64,000 nt of DNA, taken from positions 69,722,144 through 69,786,143 of the forward strand of contig NC_081181.1 in assembly GCF_029867415.1 (NCBI RefSeq), written 5' to 3'. The notes beneath the pieces were generated by a model. The model was not told the origin of the DNA, searched no databases, and saw only the letters and a list, made by a program, of their open reading frames with translations. Below are positions 21,860 through 32,114 of the stretch, piece after piece; the first letter of the stretch is position 1; each line of letters starts with the position of its first letter. Made by a program: the position numbers and the translations under genes. This stretch comes from Vicia villosa. Lineage: Eukaryota; Streptophyta; Magnoliopsida; Fabales; Fabaceae.

Positions 21860-22118
21860 ATGCCATTTCCTGTTTTCTTTGTGTATATTGTGCAAAGATA
21901 AAAGTGGTTCCTGAACAATCGAACCATGAGCTTGAAAGCCGTGTGCCTTAGCACAACGGTCCTTCTACAAAAAGGGTTTGTCATATCATGATTATGTGCA
22001 TTCAATAAAATCATGGGATGCTTGCATGTTCAAAATTTTGTGATCCTTTTTCTTTCTTTATTCGCTTTCAAATAGCTATGTTTTTCTCTTCATACACACT
22101 CACATATCTACCATGCAG
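21856..22118 (+). other. Ogre gag-pro/pol intron (263 nt)
   Basis: Donor GA|GTAAAT starts at 21856 within the codon pair GAG TAA that ends gag-pro. Acceptor is CTACCATGCAG, with G at 22118. Removing 263 bases joins codon 21854-21855 plus 22119 and continues in the pol frame at 22120; frame arithmetic confirms this. An intron at this place is known from Ogre elements. The homologous intron of B is 267 nt once G1 is discounted, with the same donor-stop overlap. Confidence 0.85.
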
Positions 22119-22119
22119 A

Positions 22120-25100
22120 TTCACATACACGCTGGATCCAGTCAATAACGACTCTGCTATTGCCCGTCATGACTTTGAAAATCCGATCTACCAAACTGAG
22201 GACGAAAGTGAGGAAGATTGTGAAGTGCCAAGAGAAATTGCAAGACTTCTAGAACAAGAAGAAAAAGCCATACAGCCTCATGAGGAGCCGATTGAGGTCA
22301 TCAACTTGGGCAGTGACGAAGAAAAGAAAGAGGTCAGAATTGGGGCTGACTTAGAAAACAGTGTCAAGCAAAGACTGATTCAATTGTTGCAAGACTACGC
22401 CGAGATATTCGCCTGGTCTTATCAAGATATGCCTGGCCTTGACACGGACATTGTAGTTCATCGCCTGCCAATCAAAGAAGGAAGCACTCCGGTCAAACAG
22501 AGACTGCGAAGGAGTAAGCCTGATATGTCAAAAAAGATCAAAGACGAGGTTGAAAAACAATTCAATGCCGGATTCCTAAAAGTTGTAAGTTATCCTCCTT
22601 GGATAGCTAACATCGTGCCTGTACCCAAAAAAGACGGGAAAGTCAGAATGTGTGTAGACTACAGAGATCTGAACCGGGCAAGCCCTAAAGATGATTTCCC
22701 TTTACCGCACATCGATGTACTAGTTGACAATACCGCACAATGCAAGGTATTCTCCTTTATGGACGGATTCTCAGGGTACAATCAAATCAAGATGGCACCC
22801 GAAGACATGGAAAAAACAACCTTCACAACTCCCTGGGGAACCTTTTGTTACAAAGTAATGCCCTTTGGTCTAAAAAATGCTGGAGCTACCTACCAACGAG
22901 CAATGGTAACACTATTTCATGATATGATTCATCAGGAAATAGAGGTGTATGTCGATGACATGATCGCAAAATCCAACACCGAAGAAGAACATTTGAGTCA
23001 TTTACACAAGCTGTTTGACAGACTCAAGAAATACAGATTGCGACTGAACCCGAACAAGTGTACCTTTGGAGTAAGATCCGGTAAACTCTTAGGTTTCATC
23101 GTCAGCAGTAAAGGTATTGAGGTTGATCCTGCCAAGGTCAAAGCCATTCAAGAAATGCCTATACCCCGTACCGAGAAACAAGTCAGAGGATTCTTGGGAC
23201 GTCTAAACTACATAGCCAGATTCATTGCCCATATGACTCCTACTTGTGTGCCAATCTTCAAATTACTGAAGAAAGATCAAGTGGAAAGATGGAATGACAA
23301 ATGCCAGTTAGCCTTTGATAAAATCAAAGAATACCTTCAAAAACCGCCAATCTTGTTACCTCCTGTGGAAGGCAGACCTCTGATAATGTACCTAACTGTG
23401 TTAGAAGATTCAATGGGGTGTGTACTCGGACAACATGACGATTCCGGTCGAAAGGAGCACGCAATCTACTATCTTAGCAAAAAGTTTACCGATTGTGAAA
23501 CAAGATACTCACTACTCGAAAAAACTTGCTGTGCCTTAGCATGGGCGGCTCGCCGACTAAGACAGTATATGCTAAATCACACCACTTTCCTGATCTCCAA
23601 GATGGATCCAATCAAATACGTGTTCGAAAAACCTGCTCTCTCTGGAAGGATTGCAAGATGGCAAATGATCCTAACAGAATATGACATTCAATACACTTCG
23701 CAAAAAGCAATCAAAGGAAGTGTGGTAGCTGATCATTTAGCTCATCAAGCAGTAGATGATTATCAGGCATTGAACTTTGACTTCCCAGACGAAGACATTA
23801 TGCTAGTCAATGACTACAAACAACCAGGATCCCGATGGACTATGGTTTTTGACGGAGCTTCTAATGCGCTCGGCAATGGCATCGGAGCTGTGATCATTTC
23901 CCCCACAGGAGGTCATACACCCTTCACCGCCAGATTGTGTTTCAATTGCACCAACAATATAGCCGAATACGAAGCATGCATTCTGGGTCTCAAAGCTGCA
24001 ATTGATCTAAAAATCAAATTCCTTGAAGTCTACGGAGACTCGGCCTTGGTAATCTACCAAGTCAAAGGGGAATGGGACACAAAGCACCCAAATCTAATTC
24101 CATACAAAGAACATGTGTTGAGTTTGATTCCTTACTTCGAGGAGATCACTTTCGAACACATCCCACGCGAAGAAAATCAACTAGCTGATGCCTTAGCTAC
24201 CATGTCATCCATGTTCAAAGTCAATTGGGACGACGAAGCTCCTATGATCACCATTTACAGGCAAGACGAACCAGCCTATTGCAATGAGATCGATACCAAA
24301 CAAATGGAAGACAAATCATGGTTCCATGAAATACAAAGGTATCTCGAAACCCAGGAGTACCCTGAAGGGGCATCTATTAACGACAGAAAGTTTCTAAGGA
24401 GATTTGCCTCCAAATTCTTCCTAAGCAATGGAACTTTGTACAAGCGCAACCATGACTCGACTTTACTTCGTTGCGTAAACAAGAAGGAAGCAGAACAAAT
24501 CATGGAAGACATACACAATGGTACCTTCGGTACTCATTCCAACGGACATACAATGGCTAAAAAGATCTTGAGAGCAGGTTACTACTGGTCTACCATGGAG
24601 ACAGATTGCCATCATCATTCCAAATCTTGTCACAAATGCCAGATATATGCCGACAAAGTGCATGTACCTCCAGTTCCATTAAACGTTCTGACGGCTCCTT
24701 GGCCTTTCGCAATGTGGGGTATTGATATGATTGGAGAAATCAAACCTACTGCTTCCAACGGACATCGCTTTATCCTGGTCGCTATTGACTACTTCACAAA
24801 GTGGGTAGAGGCAGCTTCATATGCTTCTGTCACCAAGAATGTGGTAGCCAGGTTTATCAAGCACAATCTCATTTGTCGGTACGGCATCCCCGAAAGGATC
24901 ATCACTGACAATGGCACGAATCTAAACAACAAAATGATTACTGAACTCTGCACGCAGTTCCAGATCAAACATCATAATTCTTCTCCATATCGACCAAAGA
25001 TGAACGGCGCTGTCGAAGCCGCCAACAAAAACATCAAGAAAATCATACAAAAGATGACAGTAACCTACAAAGACTGGCATGAGATGTTACCTTTTGCTCT

Positions 25101-25566
25101 TCATGGTTATCGCACATCTGCGCGTACTTCAACAGGGGCAACTCCATTCTCGTTAGTCTACGGTATGGAAGCAGTTCTCCCAATCGAAATCCAGATTCCT
25201 TCCTTAAGGATCATGAAAGAAGCCGATCTAGACGAAGACGATTGGATTCAAACTCGATTCGACCAAATACACTTGATCGATGAGAAAAGACTTGCAGCTA
25301 TCTGTCATGGCCAGCTATACCAAAAGCGCATGATCAAAGCATTCAACAAGAAAGTCAAAAGTCAAGCATACCAAACTGGTGGCTTGGTTATCAAACGCAT
25401 CATCTTACCACAAGGTGATCCCAGAGGCAAATGGACCCCCACCTACGAGGGACCATTCATAATCAAGAAAATATTCTCCGGCGGTGCCATGTTGCTTACC
25501 ACCATGGATGGCGAGGATTTCCCACACCCTGTGAATGCGGACATAGTCAAAAAGTACTTTGCTTAA
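22120..25566 (+). CDS. pol: Ogre Pol: RT, RNase H, second RNase H, integrase
   Basis: 1148 codons after the intron (the frame is open from 22018). Order by exon residue: RT (~130-300) with VPKKDGKVRMCVDYRDLN and YVDD at 277-280; retroviral-type RNase H (~420-490, with WAARRLRQYML); a second archaeal-like RNase H (~573-700) with FDGAS, AEYEA, YGDS and LADALA, the extra domain known in Tat-lineage elements; integrase H2C2 finger (GTHSNGH...CHKC, ~800-840); core D (GIDMIG), D (ITDNG) and E (GAVEAAN) with exactly 35 residues between the last two; and a C-terminal GKWTPTYEGPF block. All catalytic residues are present. No stop or shift. Expressed only through splicing or readthrough. Confidence 0.94.
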   Translation, partial: FTYTLDPVNNDSAIARHDFENPIYQTEDESEEDCEVPREIARLLEQEEKAIQPHEEPIEVINLGSDEEKKEVRIGADLENSVKQRLIQLLQDYAEIFAWSYQDMPGLDTDIVVHRLPIKEGSTPVKQRLRRSKPDMSKKIKDEVEKQFNAGFLKVVSYPPWIANIVPVPKKDGKVRMCVDYRDLNRASPKDDFPLPHIDVLVDNTAQCKVFSFMDGFSGYNQIKMAPEDMEKTTFTTPWGTFCYKVMPFGLKNAGATYQRAMVTLFHDMIHQEIEVYVDDMIAKSNTEEEHLSHLHKLFDRLKKYRLRLNPNKCTFGVRSGKLLGFIVSSKGIEVDPAKVKAIQEMPIPRTEKQVRGFLGRLNYIARFIAHMTPTCVPIFKLLKKDQVERWNDKCQLAFDKIKEYLQKPPILLPPVEGRPLIMYLTVLEDSMGCVLGQHDDSGRKEHAIYYLSKKFTDCETRYSLLEKTCCALAWAARRLRQYMLNHTTFLISKMDPIKYVFEKPALSGRIARWQMILTEYDIQYTSQKAIKGSVVADHLAHQAVDDYQALNFDFPDEDIMLVNDYKQPGSRWTMVFDGASNALGNGIGAVIISPTGGHTPFTARLCFNCTNNIAEYEACILGLKAAIDLKIKFLEVYGDSALVIYQVKGEWDTKHPNLIPYKEHVLSLIPYFEEITFEHIPREENQLADALATMSSMFKVNWDDEAPMITIYRQDEPAYCNEIDTKQMEDKSWFHEIQRYLETQEYPEGASINDRKFLRRFASKFFLSNGTLYKRNHDSTLLRCVNKKEAEQIMEDIHNGTFGTHSNGHTMAKKILRAGYYWSTMETDCHHHSKSCHKCQIYADKVHVPPVPLNVLTAPWPFAMWGIDMIGEIKPTASNGHRFILVAIDYFTKWVEAASYASVTKNVVARFIKHNLICRYGIPERIITDNGTNLNNKMITELCTQFQIKHHNSSPYRPKMNGAVEAANKNIKKIIQKMTVTYKDWHEMLPFALHGYRTSARTSTGATPFSLVYGMEAVLPIEIQIPSLRIMKEADLDEDDWIQTRFDQIHLIDEKRLAAICHGQLYQKRMIKAFNKKVKSQAYQTGGLVIKRIILPQGDPRGKWTPTYEGPFIIKKIFSGGAMLLTTMDGEDFPHPVNADIVKKYFA

Positions 25567-25590
25567 AAAAAAAAAAAAAAATACAGCTCG

Positions 25591-25730
25591 CTAAGTTGAA
25601 AACCTGAAAGGGCAACTTAGGCAAAAATGAGCGTCTCGGTGGATTGAAAACCCGAAAGGGCGATCCAGGCAAAAATTAGAGACAAAACAAATACAATCCC
25701 GGTAGGCTGAAAACCTGAAAGGGCAGCCTA
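25591..25730 (+). ncRNA. Three structured hairpins with GAAA tetraloops in the A 3' UTR
   Basis: Starting 25 bases after the pol stop, three units share one architecture: variable outer stem, AAAA on the 5' side, inner CCY/GGG stem, GAAA loop. Outer stems are CTAAGTTG/CAACTTAG (25591-25620), TGGATTG/CGATCCA (25640-25667, one G-U) and TAGGCTG/CAGCCTA (25703-25730). Each is followed by G(G)CAAAAAT(T/G)AG. Four stem positions change as compensated pairs, the signature of a conserved RNA fold. This is an RNA element within the transcript, not a separate RNA gene. Confidence 0.85.
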
Positions 25731-27369
25731 GGCAAAAATTAGGGAATAAAGCATACAACTATGTCCCGCTCAGCTGCCTACTCACCGACAAGGTTCAACA
25801 CCTCAAAGACACCGATCAGTCCAATCACTTTCTTCCAACAAGTGAGGGATGAGATGCTCGAAGACAGATTGGCAATAGCAGAATTGAAACTTGACTGGAT
25901 CGTTCTCACATAGCTATTTCTTTTCATAAATACTTTTCAAAACTTTCTGACAATTTCCTACTTCTAGGATTGTTGTCTCCCTATACTAATCCGCCTATCA
26001 CGGCACCTTTTCAAAAATCAATGCAGCTTATAACTAACATTTTTTCTGTTTTGAATACGCGAGCATCCCAATGATATTTTGAATGAACATATGCATTTGA
26101 ATATGATTGATGTTTACCAGGAAAAACAGGAATAGCATTCCGGACATGTCCCAATTATTTGGACATTATCCTAAACCAGCATCAGAAGGAAGTTTCCCCA
26201 ATGGAGACACATTCCTCAACAAATCCCTCAAAAAGATTTTTCTTTCGAAAGAAGTCTTATTCCCCAGCAGGGTTGTTCCAGATTACTGTCTTCAGAAGGT
26301 GTGATCTCCGCACCCAAACTTGGTCAGATAGTGCATCGGAGGATTATGCATCTTCCTCATTCCCACTCCAAAGGGCGTCACAGTCCGAACTCTCAAAACT
26401 ACTGTTCATCCCCGAGCAGTAATCAAAGATCCTTCAATAGAACATCCTGGTTCTCAAAGAATTTCCCCAACCCAGGGTACTCAAGCGAGACAGAAGATCA
26501 TCAACAACCACGATGCCTTCACTTCCAAATGGCTAGCAGGGATTTATTTTCCCAATCACAATGCCTTCATTTCTTGACGACTAAGCTGGGATTTATTTTC
26601 CCAATCAGGAGCTTGACACGCTCTAAGCTGCATAAACCATGCATCACATTCACACTCATATTCACATTCACAATCATGCATCATACGCATATTCATACAC
26701 AACATAACTTGCATATTTCTCCTCTAGCTCGAGGATCTCATATCATACATGCATCATAGACATCGCATATTATTAACTTGATTTTTCAGGTAGACAGATG
26801 TCTTCAGCAAAGATGTTCTCACTCACATGCAGTGTTCATCCTGAATCTTATTCAGACAAGCAGTCCTTTCAGATACAATCAAACCAAAGATTCACTCTGA
26901 AGAACTCTCATTCTCAACTCATTTATCATCTAACATTGCTAGTCTAAGGCGATACCTCAGACGGTTCCAGAACGATCTAGCATTTCAGATCTAAGGCGAT
27001 ACCTCCGACGGTTCCAGAACGATCTAGCATTTCAGATCTAAGGCGAAACCTCAGACGGTTCCAGAACGATCTAACATTGCAGATCTAAAGTGATACCTCA
27101 AACGGTTCCACAATGATCAACTTTCAAATCCTTCATCAAGATATAATCAACAGATTCATTCTGATGAACAAACCATCAACACATTGTCCAGGTGGCATCC
27201 GAAAGCCCATCTCAGGTAATGTTTCAATCTGCCAACAACATTTCACAGACAACATTCAAATGCAACTTCCAACATCTCTGCTGATCAAGGTAAGTGCAAA
27301 TTTTCAGGGCATCTATTTATTCAATCATCTTCTACCCTCAGATTTCAGACAATCTCTTCAGGTTTAAGA
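25731..27369 (+). other. A 3' untranslated region
   Basis: About 1.6 kb with no credible ORF; short Met-initiated frames here (for example 26107-26304) have no homologue I recognise. It includes CAT-rich runs near 26640-26760 and a 47-bp tandem repeat. Long, variable 3' UTRs are typical of Ogre elements. Confidence 0.75.
26945..27130 (+). repeat. 47-bp tandem repeat, ~4 copies
   Basis: Units start at 26945, 26992, 27039 and 27086 (TAAGGCGATACCTCAGACGG style). The first three differ by few bases; the fourth is more diverged. It lies in the hypervariable Ogre 3' UTR, a region proposed as a seed of satellite DNA. Confidence 0.9.
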
Positions 27370-27387
27370 AGATTGAATAGGGGCAAC
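27370..27387 (+). promoter_or_regulatory. A polypurine tract
   Basis: GATTGAATAGGGGCAAC lies directly before the 3' LTR start TGTTATACC. It is purine-rich and at the correct place for plus-strand priming, though shorter and less pure than the G1/G2 tracts. Confidence 0.7.
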
Positions 27388-30300
27388 TGTTATACCCCAA
27401 AATTTGCCCACTTCTTTTTTCAGGAAAGTTTCAATATGAAAATTAAGAGTCTCATATAAACATGGATTTTTTCAAAATATCCTGACATATGAAGAACTTG
27501 GTTTTCAGAATTTTTCTTACACAGTAACTTGGCTTACAGTGGAATTTATTCTTACGCAAACGCCAAATACTGTTCTTTACTTCACAAATACTATTTATTT
27601 ATTTTACAGATAAATAGTACTAACACAGTTCATGCAGGGTTAAATCTTTTTGCAGGCACAAAAATCAGGTACGCTTAACTGCCTCCTATACAGACAGTCC
27701 CTAATCAGGGTTTTTCTTGTTTTAACAGGAGCAACAAGTTTTGAGAGCTCAAATGGATTTCATATACATCCATACATCTCAAAGTACCATCATACAAATT
27801 TTCAAACTTCAATTCACTCAGACGCACCGTCAGCAGCTCAAACAGTCAACAGACGACCCGTTTGACCAAAAAAGTCAACTGACAGTCAAAAATGAAATTT
27901 TTTGTCAAAGTCCATATTTTGTCAAAGGATTCAACATTTGATCATTGGATGATCACAATTCATCAAGGAAAGATCAAAAATCAACAAAACCCTAAGATTC
28001 AAAATTAGGGTTTTTGCCTGAAAAGTCAACTCAACTTTGACTGATCATAACTCTCTCATCCTTCATCCAAAAAATGCCAACCAAAGCTCATTTTGAAGGA
28101 AATTCAATTATCTTTCAAATGCAATTGATCCCATGGTCATTGCATTCACCATTTGAAAAATATGGCCAAAGACATTACAGGTCATTTTCAAAGTCAACAA
28201 AAAGACACTTTTTTCAAAAGGACACACAAGGAGAACCAAATATCATTTTGACATGAGACCAAAGACATTGGTTAGAGGACTCTTTGAGGTTTCCAAAAAG
28301 TGCAAGATCTCCTTCATATGACAAAAATTGAAGGATTCACACCTTGTTGAAGTTGGCTAAATTTTGGGAAAATGCATGAAATCAACATTGCTCAAAAATG
28401 TTTTTTTTCCAAAAGATGCCAAGTTTTTATGGTCCAAACATCTTTGCCATGATATTATGGGCCTCCCACGACCAAGACAAAGCCCACATCTATATTATCC
28501 ATTTTTGACATAATTTTATCTTATTTTAAGATTAAAATTAAAGGAAAATTGCATGGATAATTGGTGGCTTGATCTCCAAGCATGACTCACCTCCAAAGTA
28601 TTCAATTTTCTGCAGAAGATTGATGCCCAAGGCAAGAGCATTGAATGTAGTCAAGGCTTGGTCAAAAATTCAAAGTTTTTTATTATTAAAGAACCAAACT
28701 TTCAACAAAGGCAACTATAGCTTCTTGCTTCACTTCCAAGCAGCCTATGGGCTATAAAAGGAGCAGCATACCTCCACAACAAGAAAGGACACGAATTAGA
28801 ACAAGAGCATAGCCATCTTTATCATAAAATTCTCCAAAAAATACATACACTTTGTAATTTTCCAATTCTATATTTCAATCAATATTAATACAAACAAAGC
28901 TTTCCAATCATCTTCTCAAACAACATAGAGTAAGATTGAACTCATAATATAGTCCCATGAGAGTCGTATAGTGCACATAAAGTTCTTCATGTACATATGC
29001 CCTTTACTTTCGTTTTCTTATATGCAATCAATTTCCATGTAAACTAACCATCTTAATATGTTCATGAGGTCCTATATGAGTGATCTGGGCTTTAACATGA
29101 GAGTTCCCACGTGAGAATCACCCCATACCATTAACACGAGCTCATGAGTGTTCATACTTGAATCTCTTCGAATCCATGGCTACAGACCTCAAATTGCAAA
29201 ACTAATACCACCATCGTGTTCAGGAGGTGATTTTAAGGGATCTGGGTCACTTTCATTCATTGCTAACGCTTGTTTTTTGCAGGTTCAGAAGTTATCAAAA
29301 ACTGCATATTTTATCGTTCAAATAAGGGAGGTTAAAAACCCCCGCTATTTGAGTCCAAAAACCACACTTCTGGAGGTTGAAGACGACCACGCGTCCCAGC
29401 GTGGTTCGTCAGCCCCAGCTTTGACTTTTCAGCGTGCCTGCGTGGCCCTTTCCACGTTTCTCATTCGCTGGTCAACCAGCATGGGTCCCAGTCAGAGAAT
29501 CTGAATTCTCCTTGAATTCAGTACATGCTCCCCACACTCATATCATGCGCCTCCAAATCTGAACCACATGATCAATCAAGCCAGCTCATCCAATGATCAT
29601 AACACACAGCCCACACCATGCACCTTCATCAAATTCCACACTTGATAAGTATCCTTTTTATATTTTCTATTTTATTTTATTTTTATTGCAAAAATAATTA
29701 AAAATAGTTTTAAATTCCAAAAAATTCCACAAAAAAATATTTTAGACTTCTAAAAATATATATTATTTTCTGAAATAAAAATATTTTATTTTTCTTCATA
29801 ATTTCAATATTTTACATAATTAATTAGTATATGTTTATATATTTACTTTTTAATTATTCTAACCAATCAAAAAATCATAAAAAAAATTGTTCTTTGTGTT
29901 AAATATTGTTTATATATCATAAACTAATTTTGTACATATTTAGGATAATTTTATCATTAAGTTTTAATTATTTGTGTAATTATTTATATAATTATGTTTT
30001 AATTAACTTAAAAAATCCAAAAACAATTTCAAAAATTACAAAAAAATTAGTTTTGTTCTAAAAATCAGTTAACAAACATTTTGTACATATTTTTAAACTT
30101 ATTTGCTAGGTTTAATCATATTTCCATCTTTTCTTTATTTTAAATTAATTAATAATGTATTAATTATATTTAAAATAAATCACAAAAATACAAAAATATG
30201 CCTTTTATTTCTTGCAATTTAAAATTCCTAGATAAATGTATAGGATGTCAAATTCATGTAAATAGGCTAGTTTACATTTCCCGCACAATCGATGTAATAG

Positions 30301-31123
30301 CGTAGATTTACTTTCTGCACTTTACATTTCCGCATTTTAATTTCCAGCACCCATATAAACTGCGTGTATGTCAAAGATAAAACTGAACCGTCAGATCACT
30401 AACTTCAAAGATAAATATCTGAATTCAATCACAATCACATTTGCACCTCCTAGGGTAACCCCTTTTCACTCTTTTCAAAATCAAAGTTACATTTCTACTG
30501 TTTCGAGTACAAAATCGAACCTTTTGTTTATATCCGACGAATGGATAGATTTTTAAAGGGAACAAGGATAAAGACCTCCTAACTCAGGGTAGACCTCCTA
30601 GTTTGCTTGCTCAAAATCAAAACAAACAAAATTCTCATACACTGTTGTTTTTTAAAACGAATTTTCCAAAAGACAATATTTTGTATACATCCAAACACGG
30701 ATCATTACAAAATTAACGATCTTTTCAAAACATCTTTCGAAAGATAAACAAGCATTTGTATATATCCGCACAAGGATCATTACAAATTCTATTTGCAAAG
30801 GTATTTCAAAAACACAGGTAAAGCATTCCGAATCAATTGAAAAGTAAAGCAAATGAGCTAAGCAAACTAAAGAGCCCATGGATAACCATGGATACAAAGG
30901 GTGCTAACACCTTCCCTTTGTATAACCTACCCCCTTACCCAGAATCTCTCAAAGGTCTTTTTTCTGTTTCTTTTATAAACCTTTCCTTCATTGGATAAAA
31001 TAAAAGGTCGGTGGCGACTCTGTAAACTTTTTCAAAAGTGACGCGAAAGCGTCCGATCGACAAAAAAGAGTCAGTTCACGTATCCCACCCACGGAGGGGT
31101 ATGGCCCGAAAGGACGGTCCACA
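27388..31123 (+). repeat. A 3' LTR (3736 bp)
   Basis: Starts TGTTATACCCC, ends GGTCCACA, and directly abuts B's RT gene. The first ~650 bases and the last ~900 bases are almost identical to the 5' LTR (from ~30215 on I see no difference), while 28540-29660 differs by roughly one base in five with indels. TATA box at 28753-28760. Confidence 0.94.
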
Positions 31124-31981
31124 CCCTCCTCTGACTGGGACTTGGCAATCATGTCATCCACATAAACCTCAATTTCTTTGTGCATCATATCATGGAAAAG
31201 AGTAGTCATGGGCCTTTGATACGTCGCACCAGCATTCTTTAACCCAAAAGGCATTACTTTGTAGCAGAATGTCCCCCATGGCGTAATAAAGGTTGTCTTT
31301 TCCATGTCTTCAGGTGCCATCTTAATCTGGTTGTATCCTGAAAAACCATCCATAAAGGAGAAGACCTCAAATTTTGCCGTGCTATCTACCAACATATCAA
31401 TGTGAGGCAGAGGAAAATCATCTTTCGGACTGGCTTTGTTCAAATCTCTATAATCAACACACATGCGAACTTTTCCGTCTTTCTTCGGCACAGGCACAAT
31501 ATTGGCAATCCATTGAGGATATACAGAGGTGACAAGGAAACCCGCGTCTATCTGCTTCAAGACCTCATTCTTAATCTTCTCCGCCATATCAGGATGACTC
31601 CTTCTTAACTTTTGCTAGACAGGAGGACATTCAGGTTTCAACGGAAAACGATGCTCCACAATATCTGTGTCCAACCCATGCATGTCTTGGTAGGACCACG
31701 CAAAAATGTCAACATACTCTTTAAGAAGCTCTATCATCCTCTTCTTAACATCTTGACCAAGCAGTGCCCCAATATTGACTTCCTTTTTATCTTCTTCAGA
31801 ACCCAAGTTGATGAATTCCAATGGCTCTTTATACGGCTGAATGGTGTCTTCCTCGTGCTCAAGCAGTCGGGAAATCTCATCAGGAATACATTCATCACTC
31901 TCTTCTTCCGCCTCATACACAGGATGCTCAAAGTTGGGAGAGGGCGCAGGGTCATTACTTTCAACGGTTTTATTGATTAAT
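31124..31981 (-). pseudogene. pol: B pol fragment: N-terminal linker and RT, truncated
   Basis: The exon begins at 31981, after acceptor TTTGTGCAG. It encodes the acidic linker (NFEHPVYEAEEESDE), FAWSYQDMHGLDTDIVEHR, then RT through VPKKDGKVRMCVDYRDLNKA and YVDDMIAKSQ. An in-frame TAG at 31615-31617 replaces a Lys codon. Coding identity stops at 31124, where the frame runs into A's LTR, so the rest of RT and everything after it is lost. RT lies downstream of the G1-filled intron, so expression would also need an ~7.9-kb intron to be removed. Confidence 0.92.
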
Positions 31982-32114
31982 CTGCACAAATGATTATTAT
32001 TTCAGGAAAAGGAAAGATATATGCAAACATGTAATCGTGCAGATTATGGAAAATGAAAACGTTTTTAAGGTTTTTTGGGTTACCACTTTCCAGAAAAAGC
32101 AAAAAGATAAAAAG

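Larger units (their letters stand above)
12054..31123 (+). mobile_element. A: Ogre (Ty3/gypsy, Tat) element, coding-intact
   Basis: LTRs at 12054-15780 and 27388-31123 flank PBS, ORF1, gag-pro, intron, pol with a second RNase H, a long 3' UTR and a PPT. This is the Ogre order, and its ~19 kb is within the size known for Ogres. Every ORF is open. Oddities: flanks TATAC (left) and CCCTC (right) give no TSD; left DNA is fragment E while right DNA is the RT gene of element B; and the LTRs are nearly identical at both ends but strongly different in the middle. Confidence 0.93.
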
